DNA of 64,000 nt from Candidatus Cybelea septentrionalis (GCA_003158175.1 PMHJ01000021.1:57742-121741), one strand, 5' to 3'; shown: positions 55,154 to 63,375, numbered from the stretch's first letter. Numbers and translations: made by a program. Notes: generated from the letters alone by a model not told the origin.

Positions 55154-55924
55154 ATGGCAGCGCTGGCATCCTCCCGATCCTGTCATCCTCAAGGAAATGT
55201 CATCCTGAGCCCAGTCGAAGGGAATGTCATCCTGAGCCCAGTCGAAGGGAATGTCATCCTGAGCCCAGTCGAAGGACGCCGCGAAGCCTTTATGGCGCTG
55301 AAGGCCGGTCTGAGCGGCAGACCAAGCCTGTCCCCTCAGCCGGTCGAAGGCGCCGTTCCCACCAGCATCCCCGAGCTCGATCAAATGCTTGCCGGCGGCT
55401 TCCCTCCAGGCAGCGTCGTCACGCTCGAAGGAACTGCCGGGCGGTGGAGCGTCGCGGCCGGGCTCGTTGCTGCGATGACTCGGAAAGGCTTGGTCGCGAT
55501 CCTCGACGATGGGGCGCTCTACCCGCCCAGTCTCGCTGAAGCGGGCGCCTGCCTCGAGCGAGTTCTCATCGTTCCCGTTCGCAAAGCGCTCGAGGTTGCT
55601 CGCGCGGCCGATATTCTGCTGCGTTCTCGGATTTGCCGGCTGGTTCTCATGCCGGCTATCGCTCTGCGCGACTCGATCTGGACGCGATTGGCCACGCTCG
55701 CGCACCGCAACGGAGTGCTCTTGATCGTCATGGCGGTGCGTGCCGGCGCCGCCTTGAGCGCGGCAGCGGAACTGCGTCTGCACTGTGTGCTCGAGCGAAT
55801 CATTATGCGCGGTACGCATGGGCTCTGGGGCAGCTTCGCCGGCTTCGAGCTCTGCGTCAACCTGCGCAAGCACAAACACTTGCTCCCCGGCTGCCAAGCT
55901 CACATGCGCACCCTGTCATCCTGA
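55154..55924 (+). CDS. imuA: ImuA-like RecA-fold mutasome protein with in-frame repeat insertions
   Basis: 256 residues. Core: TSIPELDQMLAGGFPPGSVVTLEG, LVAAMTRKGLVAILDDG, and ELRLHCVLERI, a RecA-like fold in which the Walker A position (EGTAGRWS) has no Lys, so ATP binding is doubtful. Residues 15-41 are three tandem nine-residue units NVILSPVEG encoded by a dispersed repeat, and residues 58-66 (SLSPQPVEG) are another copy, leaving little native N-terminus. The gene is the first of the SOS operon. Its stop codon (TCATCC-TGA) also comes from a repeat. ATG at 55154 is nearly leaderless; ATG at 55291 is an alternative. Confidence 0.75.
   Translation: MAALASSRSCHPQGNVILSPVEGNVILSPVEGNVILSPVEGRREAFMALKAGLSGRPSLSPQPVEGAVPTSIPELDQMLAGGFPPGSVVTLEGTAGRWSVAAGLVAAMTRKGLVAILDDGALYPPSLAEAGACLERVLIVPVRKALEVARAADILLRSRICRLVLMPAIALRDSIWTRLATLAHRNGVLLIVMAVRAGAALSAAAELRLHCVLERIIMRGTHGLWGSFAGFELCVNLRKHKHLLPGCQAHMRTLSS
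55196..55276 (+). repeat. Three tandem 27-base dispersed-repeat units inside imuA
   Basis: Units 55196-55222, 55223-55249 and 55250-55276 differ at a single final base. Each contains GTCATCCTGAGC and CAGTCGAAGG and is translated as NVILSPVEG. The unit length is a multiple of three. Confidence 0.95.
55326..55351 (+). repeat. Degenerate dispersed repeat copy inside imuA
   Basis: CCTGTCCCCTCAGCCGGTCG then AAGGC, translated as SLSPQPVEG at residues 58-66. Confidence 0.6.
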
Positions 55925-55960
55925 GCCTTCGACTGCGCTCAGGATAACTACGTCGAAGGA
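55914..55960 (+). repeat. Dispersed repeat copies between imuA and imuB
   Basis: GTCATCCTGAGC with CTTCGACTGCGCTCAGGATA in opposite orientation, then CGTCGAAGGACGAG. The TGA ends imuA, and GAGAGG just beyond the repeat serves imuB. Confidence 0.85.
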
Positions 55961-55973
55961 CGAGAGGTCTCTA

Positions 55974-57317
55974 GTGCTGCTCTGCATTGAGGTTGCCATT
56001 GAACCTCGTCATCCTGAGCCTGTCGCTTGTCATCCTGAGCCTGTCGCTTGTCATCCTGAGCCTGTCGCTTGTCATCCTGAGCCTGTCGAAGGATGGGAAG
56101 AAATGCTCGATGCTCTCGATGCAGTCTCGCCGCTGATTGACGACGTTCGCCCCGGCTTGGCCTTTCTCGAAATGCACGGCATCGCCGGCGATGCTCGCGC
56201 ATGGATGATGCAGGCGCGCAGAGTCTTGGCCGGCTTTGGATCCGTGCTGCGACTCGGTGCCGGATCGAATAAAATCGCCGCGCGTGCGGCGGCATACGTT
56301 GCCGACGGCAGCATCTGGGAGCCGGGTTCGGAATGCGAGCTGCTCGCGCTGCTTCCCTTGACGCTGCTCGATATCGAAGCCGAGGTCGTCGAACGGCTGG
56401 CGATACTTGGAATCGAGCGGCTCGGCGATCTTGCGGCCTTGCCGCACGGACCCTTCGTGCGCCGCTTCGGCACGGCAGCGGCGCGCTGGCACGAGCTTGC
56501 GCGTGGCATCGATCGCCGGCCCTTCGTCCCGCGAAGCCGCGCCGTTGCGATCGAGGCCTCGATCTTCGGCGAAGGTCGCGCGGTCGATGAGGCGCAGGTT
56601 TTCTTCGCGCTGCGCATGCTGCTGACACGCGTCTGTGCCGATCTCGAGCGTTGCGGCAAACGCGCCGGCGCGCTGCATTTTTCCCTCGAGTTGGAAGATG
56701 CGCAAACCTGCACGTTCGACGTGCCGCTTGCAATGCCGACGGCGCACGAGCGCACGATGTTCGACATGATGCGTGCAAAGCTCGAAAGCGCAACCTTTGA
56801 ATCGGCAATCGTCGGGTTGCGCGTGCAGGCGCGCCAACTCGAAGAAGGAGGAGAGGCTCAAGCGCTGTTCGGCGCCGCCGACTTCGATCCGCAACGCGTC
56901 GCCGTGACGATCGCGCGTCTCGAAGCGATGCTTGGCGAAAGCATCGCGCGAGCCACGACGCGGGAAGCACACCTACTCGAAGAGCGCTTCGCCTACGAGC
57001 TGTTCGAGTTGCCGAGAAAAGCAATGTTCGACCGCACGGAAGCACCGCACGAGCTCGTTCCGCAGCTGCGTTTACTGGAAGTCCGCGAAATCGCCGTTGA
57101 GCTGCGTGCCAGAGAACCAGCAATGGTCGACGGCCAAGCGGTGATGCAGTGCGTCGGTCCCTGGCGCATCGCCGAACGTTCCTTCACGCAACCTGTCCTG
57201 AGCCAAGTCGAAGGACCCGTCACCCGCGACGAATACGACGTCGTCCTTGAAGACGGCACCTTCGCCCGCATCTACCGGCAAAATACACACTGGTACATGC
57301 GCGGCGTCTATGAATAG
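55974..57317 (+). CDS. imuB: ImuB-like Y-family polymerase homologue with repeat array in place of the palm
   Basis: 447 residues. After the first strand MLLCIEVAIE, residues 12-40 are a tandem array HPEPVAC repeated from the dispersed repeat. The native sequence resumes at LDALDAVSPLIDDVRPGLAFLEMHG. Normal ImuB has roughly 70-80 residues between these points, so much of the palm/finger region seems to be missing. The little-finger part remains, and QALF at 296-299 lies where ImuB proteins carry the beta-clamp motif. Residues 406-414 (QPVLSQVEG) are another copy. ImuB is catalytically dead in known mutasomes and scaffolds DnaE2. GTG at 55974 follows GAGAGG by 6 bases. Confidence 0.8.
   Translation: MLLCIEVAIEPRHPEPVACHPEPVACHPEPVACHPEPVEGWEEMLDALDAVSPLIDDVRPGLAFLEMHGIAGDARAWMMQARRVLAGFGSVLRLGAGSNKIAARAAAYVADGSIWEPGSECELLALLPLTLLDIEAEVVERLAILGIERLGDLAALPHGPFVRRFGTAAARWHELARGIDRRPFVPRSRAVAIEASIFGEGRAVDEAQVFFALRMLLTRVCADLERCGKRAGALHFSLELEDAQTCTFDVPLAMPTAHERTMFDMMRAKLESATFESAIVGLRVQARQLEEGGEAQALFGAADFDPQRVAVTIARLEAMLGESIARATTREAHLLEERFAYELFELPRKAMFDRTEAPHELVPQLRLLEVREIAVELRAREPAMVDGQAVMQCVGPWRIAERSFTQPVLSQVEGPVTRDEYDVVLEDGTFARIYRQNTHWYMRGVYE
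56008..56091 (+). repeat. Four tandem 21-base dispersed-repeat units inside imuB
   Basis: Units at 56008-56028, 56029-56049 and 56050-56070 are identical (GTCATCCTGAGC then CTGTCGCTT). The fourth (56071 on) switches to the usual CTGTCGAAGGATG end. Read in frame as HPEPVAC. The frame differs from that used in imuA. Confidence 0.96.
57192..57215 (+). repeat. Dispersed repeat copy near the imuB 3' end
   Basis: CCTGTCCTGAGCCAAGTCG then AAGGA, translated as PVLSQVEG (residues 407-414). Confidence 0.85.
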
Positions 57318-60300
57318 CAACGGTGAATGCGGTTACGCCGAACTCCATGCTTGGTCGAATTTTAGCTTCCTGCAAGGCGGATCGCATCCCGAAGATCTGA
57401 TCGAGCGCGCGGCCGAGCTCGGGTTGTCCGCGATTGCGCTGACCGATCGAGACGGCCTCTATGGTGCGGTGCGCTTCGCGACGTACGCACGGCAATGCCG
57501 AGTCAACGCGATTATCGGCAGCGAGCTGACCTTCGAAGACGGCGCGCATCTCGTGCTGCTCGTCGAGAACGAACGCGGTTATGCGAATCTCTGCCGGTTG
57601 ATCTCCGCGGCGCAAATGCGAGGGGGCAAAGGCGATGCGCGCTTGCGCATCGAGGATTTAGAGAGTTACAACGAGGGACTCATTGCGCTCTCCGGCGGTC
57701 TTTACGGTCGCGTCGAGCGCGCGCTCGCGGGGCTGGGCCTTCGAGCGGCCGTAGAGGAGGCGCAACGTCTCGCCTCAATTTTTAGCGATCGGTTTTATCT
57801 CGAGCTCCAACAGCACCTCATCTCAGAAGAAACGCAACGCAACTTGCAACTCGTACGGATCGCCGGGCGCTGCCGTTTGCCGTACGTGGCAACCAATGCG
57901 GTCGTCTACGCGACCGGCGACGATGCGCTGGTCGCCGACGTGCTCGCCTGCGTTCGCGACGGCATGACGATCGCGCAAGCGCGTACCGCCAACAAGCTGC
58001 GTCCCAACGCCGAGTTTCATCTCAAGCCGCCGGCCGCGATGCGCCGGCTTTTCGCCGAGCATCCGCAAGCGATTGCAGGCACCGTCGAGATCGCGCAGCG
58101 CTGCACTTTTAGGCTCGAGCGGCTCGTGGGACAGTTTCCGCTCTTTGCGGTGCCGGAGGGGAGCTCACCGCAGCGCTATCTGCGCGAGCTCGTCTACGAA
58201 GGCGCGGCGCGGCGCTATGCAACGCCGTTGGAGACTTGCGTCGAGCGGCAGCTCGAGTACGAGCTGGGCCTGATCGCCAAGATGGATTTGGCCGGCTATT
58301 TTTTGATCGTCTGGGATATCGTGCGGGAAGCGGCCGAGCTTGGCGTGCTCTGTCAAGGCCGCGGCTCGGCGGCAAACTCGGCGGTCTGTTATGCGCTGGG
58401 CATCACGGCGGTCGACCCGATCGCGATGAACCTGCTCTTCGAGCGCTTCATGTCGGAAGAGCGCCGTGAAATTCCCGACATCGACATCGATTTCGCCCAT
58501 CAAGACCGCGAACGTGTCATTCAATACGTCTACGAGCGCTATGGCCGAACGAACGCGGCGATGGTCGCAGAGGTCATCACTTATCGAACGCGCTCGGCTA
58601 TTCACGACGTCGGCAAGGCATTGGGACTGACTCTCGAGCACGTCGATACGATCGCACGCGAGTTCGACGTGCGCGAGCAGCTGCCACAAGAGGCGGGCCC
58701 CGAGTTGCTCTTTACGCTCTGCCGGCGCATCGCGAACTTTCCGCGCCATTTGGGCATCCACTCCGGCGGTATGTTGATCACGCGCGATCCGCTGGTTGGC
58801 GTGGCGCCGGTCGAGTGGGCGACGATGCGCGATCGCACGGTCGTGCAATGGGACAAAGACGATCTTCAAGAGCTAGGTTTGATCAAGATCGATCTGCTCG
58901 GCTTGGGAATGCTCTCGCTCTTGCGGGAGGCCTTTACACTCTACCGGCGCTGCCTCGATCGCAACGATGCGTGGCTGCAGCCTGTCCTGAGCCGAGTCGA
59001 AGGGCGCGATCTTGCGCTGCACACAATCCCCGCAGACGACGAAAAAACCTATACCATGATGCAGCGCGCCGATACGATCGGCGTCTTTCAAATCGAATCT
59101 CGCGCCCAACAATCGATGCTGCCGCGCCTAAAACCAAAGTGCTTTTACGACATCGTCATGCAAGTCGCCATCATTCGTCCCGGACCGATCCAGGGGCAGA
59201 TGGTCCACCCGTTCTTACGCCGGCGTTCGGGATTGGAGCCGGTGACCTATCCGCATCCCAAGCTCAAAGCCGTGCTGGAACGAACGCTCGGCGTTCCGCT
59301 CTTTCAAGAGCAGGGCATGCGCTTGGCGATCGAAGCGGCGGGTTTCTCGGGAGGTGAAGCCGACGAGTTGCGCCGCGCGATGGGGCACAAGCGCTCGCGC
59401 GAGCGTATGGACGCAATGCGCGCGAGACTGATTGACGGCATGATCCGCAACGGCATCGATCGTACTGCCGCCGAGCAGCTTTTCCATATGCTGGAAGGAT
59501 TTGCCGATTACGGATTTCCGGAGTCGCACGCCGCCAGCTTTGCGCTTTTAGCCTATGCGTCGGCGTATCTCAAATGCCACGTGCCCGCAGTTTTTGCCGC
59601 GGCCATTCTGAACGTACAGCCGATGGGTTTTTACTCGACCGAAGTCTTGGTCAACGACGCGCGGCGCCATGGCGTGGCCATCCGGCCCGTCGAAATTAAT
59701 GCTAGCGAGTATTGGTCGCACGTGCAGAGTGACGGCGCGCTGCGTTTGGGCTTTCATCTGGTGCGCGGATTGGGTGAAGCACAACGACAACGGCTGGAGA
59801 ACGCCGTCGCCCAAGGGCCGTTCGCCGGCATGCTCGACTTCGCGCAGCGTACGCGCCTCGAGCGTGAAGCATTGGAGAATCTGGCGATTGCGGGCGCGTT
59901 CCTTCCGTGGCACGCATCGCGTCGTGAAGCGATGTGGGCCTTGCGCGGCCTGGACGAACGCGAAGCCCGCGGCGAGCTCGGCGCGCTGATGGACGTCGAC
60001 GAACCGCCGGTACGATTCAAACCGCTGGCGCACCGTCGGCTCGCCGCCTTCGATCTCTGGTCGACCGGCGTCACGCCCGCCGGTCAGGTGATGGAACATT
60101 TCCGCGAGATGCTAGCGGCGCAGTGGGTCGTCACGGCCGCGCAACTGCCGGCATTGGCTGCCAACGCACGCTGCCGCGTCGGCGGCCTCGTCATCACGCG
60201 TCAGCGGCCCGGTACCGCCAAAGGCTTCGTTTTTCTCACGCTCGAAGACGAAACCGGCGTCGTCAACGTCATCGTGCGCCCGAAGGTCTACGATACATTT

Positions 60301-60447
60301 CGCCGTCCGATTCGCACCTCGTCAACCCTCATCGTCGAAGGCAGGCTGCAGAAGGAAAGCGGCTGCATTGACGTGCTGGCAGAAAAGGTCTGGAGCTTCG
60401 ACGACGGCGGCATCACAAAGTCCCTTTCCGTCCATAGCTTTCAATAG
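57310..60447 (+). CDS. dnaE2: Error-prone DNA polymerase DnaE2 (ImuC)
   Basis: Alpha-type C-family polymerase for translesion synthesis. 1045 residues: an N-terminal PHP domain (YAELHAWSNFSFLQGGSHPE, IALTDRDGLYG) in the shortened DnaE2 form, the catalytic aspartates in EIPDIDIDFAHQDR (Asp390, 392, 394), GRGSAANSAVCYALGIT, PRHLGIHSGGM, and a C-terminal OB domain (GFVFLTLEDETGVVNVIV). Residues 557-565 (QPVLSRVEG) are an in-frame dispersed repeat between YRRCLDRNDAW and DLALHTIPADDEKTY. ATG at 57310 overlaps imuB by 8 bases. Catalytic motifs are intact. Confidence 0.94.
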   Translation: MNSNGECGYAELHAWSNFSFLQGGSHPEDLIERAAELGLSAIALTDRDGLYGAVRFATYARQCRVNAIIGSELTFEDGAHLVLLVENERGYANLCRLISAAQMRGGKGDARLRIEDLESYNEGLIALSGGLYGRVERALAGLGLRAAVEEAQRLASIFSDRFYLELQQHLISEETQRNLQLVRIAGRCRLPYVATNAVVYATGDDALVADVLACVRDGMTIAQARTANKLRPNAEFHLKPPAAMRRLFAEHPQAIAGTVEIAQRCTFRLERLVGQFPLFAVPEGSSPQRYLRELVYEGAARRYATPLETCVERQLEYELGLIAKMDLAGYFLIVWDIVREAAELGVLCQGRGSAANSAVCYALGITAVDPIAMNLLFERFMSEERREIPDIDIDFAHQDRERVIQYVYERYGRTNAAMVAEVITYRTRSAIHDVGKALGLTLEHVDTIAREFDVREQLPQEAGPELLFTLCRRIANFPRHLGIHSGGMLITRDPLVGVAPVEWATMRDRTVVQWDKDDLQELGLIKIDLLGLGMLSLLREAFTLYRRCLDRNDAWLQPVLSRVEGRDLALHTIPADDEKTYTMMQRADTIGVFQIESRAQQSMLPRLKPKCFYDIVMQVAIIRPGPIQGQMVHPFLRRRSGLEPVTYPHPKLKAVLERTLGVPLFQEQGMRLAIEAAGFSGGEADELRRAMGHKRSRERMDAMRARLIDGMIRNGIDRTAAEQLFHMLEGFADYGFPESHAASFALLAYASAYLKCHVPAVFAAAILNVQPMGFYSTEVLVNDARRHGVAIRPVEINASEYWSHVQSDGALRLGFHLVRGLGEAQRQRLENAVAQGPFAGMLDFAQRTRLEREALENLAIAGAFLPWHASRREAMWALRGLDEREARGELGALMDVDEPPVRFKPLAHRRLAAFDLWSTGVTPAGQVMEHFREMLAAQWVVTAAQLPALAANARCRVGGLVITRQRPGTAKGFVFLTLEDETGVVNVIVRPKVYDTFRRPIRTSSTLIVEGRLQKESGCIDVLAEKVWSFDDGGITKSLSVHSFQ
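58981..59003 (+). repeat. Dispersed repeat copy inside dnaE2
   Basis: CCTGTCCTGAGCCGAGTCG then AAGG, translated in frame as PVLSRVEG in a surface loop of the polymerase. Confidence 0.88.
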
Positions 60448-60456
60448 AAGGTAGCA

Positions 60457-60936
60457 ATGCGTAAAGTCAACAGCGAGAAACTCGAGCCGCTGAAGTGGTC
60501 GTCGCCGAAAGGAACGTTTGCCGGCGAAGGCGTTCAAATATCGGAGGGACTGGGCCGCAAACGCGACTCGACCGATCTCCTCGAGCGGCATCCCTTCGAT
60601 GTCGAAATTCTGCGTATCCCGCCCGGCAAAGCACCCTACCCCTATCATTCGCATAGCGCGCAATGGGAGTTCTATCATATCATCTCGGGCAGCGGCAGCG
60701 TACGGCACCAGGACGGAGTAACGCCGGTCGTCGCGGGCGATGCCTGCCTCTTTCTTCCGGGCGAGCCGCATCAGTTCGTCAACGACGGCTCGGAGATTCT
60801 CGTCATGTACGTCGTCGCCGATAACCCAATCGGGGAGGCATGCTTCTATCCCGATAGCGGCAAGTGGAGCCATCCGCTTCCCGAGCGGCGAGTGATGCGC
60901 GGCGAACCGCTCGACTATTTCGACGGCGAGGAGTGA
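60457..60936 (+). CDS. Cupin-domain protein
   Basis: 159 residues, single cupin. Motif 1 is YPYHSHSAQWEFYHIISGSG with His and Glu metal ligands; motif 2 is GDACLFLPGEPHQFVND. N- and C-terminal extensions include WSSPKGTFAGEGVQIS and DYFDGEE. Many such proteins bind sugars or act as isomerases; no substrate can be given. GG(T)AG lies before ATG at 60457. It follows dnaE2 by 9 bases and may share its transcript. Confidence 0.85.
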   Translation: MRKVNSEKLEPLKWSSPKGTFAGEGVQISEGLGRKRDSTDLLERHPFDVEILRIPPGKAPYPYHSHSAQWEFYHIISGSGSVRHQDGVTPVVAGDACLFLPGEPHQFVNDGSEILVMYVVADNPIGEACFYPDSGKWSHPLPERRVMRGEPLDYFDGEE

Positions 60937-61100
60937 CGCCCGCGCGCAAGAGCGGCGGATCGCGCTCCTGCTATAAGCAAAACGGAGCGCCCAAAGCAGC
61001 TTTTGAAACGAAGAAACAAGCCGAGCGAGCGATTCCCCGCACGAGCACGGGATTGAAACCCTATCGTTGCGAGAAACACGGTTGGCATCTCGGCCATTGA
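60933..61100 (+). CDS. Small basic Cys/His protein
   Basis: 55 residues with basic residues throughout (RKSGGSRSCYKQNG, TKKQAERAIPR) and the end motif YRCEKHGWHLGH, a pattern common in short proteins ending CPxCGGWHLT. It may bind zinc through Cys and His. GTG at 60933 overlaps the cupin stop as GTGA. No function can be assigned. Confidence 0.55.
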   Translation: MTPARKSGGSRSCYKQNGAPKAAFETKKQAERAIPRTSTGLKPYRCEKHGWHLGH

Positions 61101-61137
61101 CAAAGGGCCTTTTAGGACCGAGAGAAACACGCCGATC

Positions 61138-62610
61138 ATGCCGCGCCGCATTCGTGGGCCTCTCGTTCTGACGTTGGCCCTCATGGCATTGGTTGTCGCT
61201 GGGCTGGTCGTGGCCGGTCTGTTCGTTCGCTCGGTCGTGGCGTCGTCGTTTCGTAATGCTGAGAGCGTTCGCGTCGCACGAATTCTCGTAGCCGGCGTGG
61301 TGCGACAGCAACTCGACGAAGAGACCGGCATCCGTGGGTATGAAGCGGATAGGAATCGGATTTTGTTGCAGCCGTACTACGAAGGGCGGGTCGGTCTGCC
61401 TCGATCGCGCGGCCGCCTCCTGCGGGTACTCGAACGCTTGCGCATGGACGAAGCGCTGGCGATCCTTCAAGATGCCGGCCGGACGAATCGCCGCTGGCTC
61501 GAGGAGGTCGCACTTCCGCTCTTGGCGCCCAGGCCTGGGCCGGCGTCGCTGGAGTTGCGCGGAAAGGCGCTCGTCGATCGTTTCCGGACCGACATGGCGT
61601 CGATCGAAATGCTGCTTGCGCGCCGTGAGGCAGCGAGCGACGTCCGCGCTCAACGAGCCATTCTATTGGTTGGGTTCTTTGCGTTCGGAGCCGCCGCAGC
61701 GGTGATTGTGGCTGCCCTTCTCTTTACGATTCAACAGTATCGCCTGTCTATGCGGCTCGAGCAAGAACGCGAGAAGGCCGAAGCGGAGCGCCGTCGCTCG
61801 TCCGAGATTCGCGCCGCGTTCGAGGCGGAGAAACGCATTGCGGAAACCCTTCAAGGTGCCTTTGTGCAGAACGTGCTGCCGGAGCCGGCGATGCTGCGCT
61901 TGGGCGCAACCTTTCTCCCCGCAGCCGAAGAGGGCAAGATCGGCGGAGACTGGTACGATGCGTTCGAGCTGCCTGGCGGTCGCGTGCTTCTGGCAATCGG
62001 CGACGTTGCCGGGCACGGGATCGACGCAGCAGTCGCAATGAACGCCACGCGCCAACTCGTAATGTCGTGCGCGCTGATCGATCCCCGGCCGGGGCCCGTG
62101 CTCGAGCGCGTCAATGCCGAACTTCTCCGGAATCAGTCACCGATGGTTACCGCTATAGCCGCGCTCGTTGACGCGGGCATGTGTGAGTTTGCCTACGCCT
62201 CGGCCGGTCATCCGCCGGCCGTGCTGTTAGAGCCCGGGCGGGACGCTCGCTTTCTGGAGGTCGGTTCGCTCCCGCTCGGCGTGCTCGGTAGTGCCGTCTA
62301 CGAAACCCATCGGGTTCGAAGCGTCCCCGGCGCGCTGCTCGTTCTCTACACCGATGGCGCGATCGAGCACTCGCGCGATGTCGTTGCGGGAGAAGAGCTG
62401 CTGCTGGCCGCCGTCGAATCCGCGGCGCAGGCATCGCCAACCAATATTGCCGCGGCAATTCGCCGCCGCATTTTCGACGACCGCAAGCCCACCGACGACG
62501 TCGCGATTCTGACGCTGCGTTTCGCCGAGAGGACCGAGGGGCGCGCGGCGATCCTTAAGCAAGATAGCCAAACGACGGTGGCTGCCGGAATGAGAACGGA
62601 GCGTACGTGA
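61138..62610 (+). CDS. CHASE3-sensor SpoIIE-type PP2C phosphatase (RsbU-like)
   Basis: 490 residues. Two membrane segments (VLTLALMALVVAGLVVAGLF and ILLVGFFAFGAAAAVIVAALLF) flank a CHASE3-type periplasmic domain with VRQQLDEETGIRGYEADRN. A coiled linker leads to the SpoIIE phosphatase: KIGGDWYDAF, AIGDVAGHGIDAAVAM, ASAGHPPAVL, LYTDGAIEHSR and PTDDVAILTLRF supply the metal-binding Asp. Such enzymes dephosphorylate STAS anti-anti-sigma factors; the next gene encodes one, overlapping as GTGA. Confidence 0.93.
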   Translation: MPRRIRGPLVLTLALMALVVAGLVVAGLFVRSVVASSFRNAESVRVARILVAGVVRQQLDEETGIRGYEADRNRILLQPYYEGRVGLPRSRGRLLRVLERLRMDEALAILQDAGRTNRRWLEEVALPLLAPRPGPASLELRGKALVDRFRTDMASIEMLLARREAASDVRAQRAILLVGFFAFGAAAAVIVAALLFTIQQYRLSMRLEQEREKAEAERRRSSEIRAAFEAEKRIAETLQGAFVQNVLPEPAMLRLGATFLPAAEEGKIGGDWYDAFELPGGRVLLAIGDVAGHGIDAAVAMNATRQLVMSCALIDPRPGPVLERVNAELLRNQSPMVTAIAALVDAGMCEFAYASAGHPPAVLLEPGRDARFLEVGSLPLGVLGSAVYETHRVRSVPGALLVLYTDGAIEHSRDVVAGEELLLAAVESAAQASPTNIAAAIRRRIFDDRKPTDDVAILTLRFAERTEGRAAILKQDSQTTVAAGMRTERT

Positions 62611-62939
62611 ACGAGAGTAAGACTATCGAAACGATCCGGTTGGCCGGCGAGCTGGAGATCGGCCGCAAACGCGAGATGCGCGACGCACTCGCACTTTCAG
62701 AGAACGCGCGAGCCGTGCTCCTGGATCTTTCGGACGTTACCTATGCCGACTCCACAGCGCTGACCGAGTTACTGCGATTCTGCGCTGCGGCACAAGGTGC
62801 GGACACGCCGATCGCGATACTCATTGCGGCTCCGCAGTTCTTGCGGCTCGTCCAGTACGCGGGCCTGGCCACGGCCTTTAGGATTTTCCGAGATCGCGGC
62901 GACGCGCTGCACTATCTCTCCGAATGCGCCGGCCTGTGA
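62607..62939 (+). CDS. STAS-domain anti-sigma factor antagonist
   Basis: 110 residues: ETIRLAGELEIGRKREMRDAL, ARAVLLDLSDVTYADSTALTELLRF. Ser in YADSTAL is the expected phosphorylation site, controlled by the upstream phosphatase and the downstream kinase-like ATPase. Phosphorylated STAS releases the anti-sigma factor to bind its sigma; the unphosphorylated form sequesters it. GTG at 62607. No sigma gene is adjacent. Confidence 0.9.
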   Translation: MNESKTIETIRLAGELEIGRKREMRDALALSENARAVLLDLSDVTYADSTALTELLRFCAAAQGADTPIAILIAAPQFLRLVQYAGLATAFRIFRDRGDALHYLSECAGL

Positions 62940-63340
62940 TGGGCGCCTCGGAGTTGCGACTCTGCCGCCCCGCGCAGACACGCTCCGTCGCGCCAATCCG
63001 CCGTGCGTTACGTGCGTTTTTGGAAGCCCTTGCGTTTGACGGTTCTGCTCTCGAAGATATCACGACGGCGGCCGGCGAGGCCTTGGCCAACGCTGCGGAG
63101 CACGCGTACGCACACGACACGACGCGGCGCAGCCGAGAAGTCGAGCTGCTCGCCCGCTTCGAGCGCGGAGAACTCCGCGTGGAGGTCTTGGACGGCGGCT
63201 GCTTTATCGAACGTTCGCCCTTGCCGGGACGCGGCTTCGGCTTGCGCATCATTCGCGCAATCGCGCATCAAATTCAAATCGAGACGTCGCACGGCACGCG
63301 CGTCCGAATGCTCTTTCCTGGTCCGCTCTCAAAAAGTTAA
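62936..63340 (+). CDS. Anti-sigma factor ATPase (HATPase_c, RsbW-like)
   Basis: 134 residues: a GHKL-type ATPase with the N-box ITTAAGEALANAAEHAY, the G1 box ELRVEVLDGGCF and PGRGFGLRIIRAIAH. It probably phosphorylates the STAS protein and binds a sigma factor. GTG at 62936 overlaps the STAS stop; a second ATG follows directly. It completes the phosphatase-STAS-ATPase partner switch. Confidence 0.88.
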   Translation: MMGASELRLCRPAQTRSVAPIRRALRAFLEALAFDGSALEDITTAAGEALANAAEHAYAHDTTRRSREVELLARFERGELRVEVLDGGCFIERSPLPGRGFGLRIIRAIAHQIQIETSHGTRVRMLFPGPLSKS

Positions 63341-63359
63341 CATGCGTCATTAAATAAAA

Positions 63360-63375
63360 GGTGACGCACGTCACC
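63360..63375. promoter_or_regulatory. Palindrome in the gap before the phosphoesterase gene
   Basis: GGTGAC-GCAC-GTCACC. It has no T-tract, so an operator is more likely than a terminator. Confidence 0.3.

Noticed and set aside
55196..56091. Tandem repeats in imuA and imuB considered as a CRISPR array
   Set aside because: Units are directly abutting with no unique spacers and are translated in frame; no cas genes nearby.
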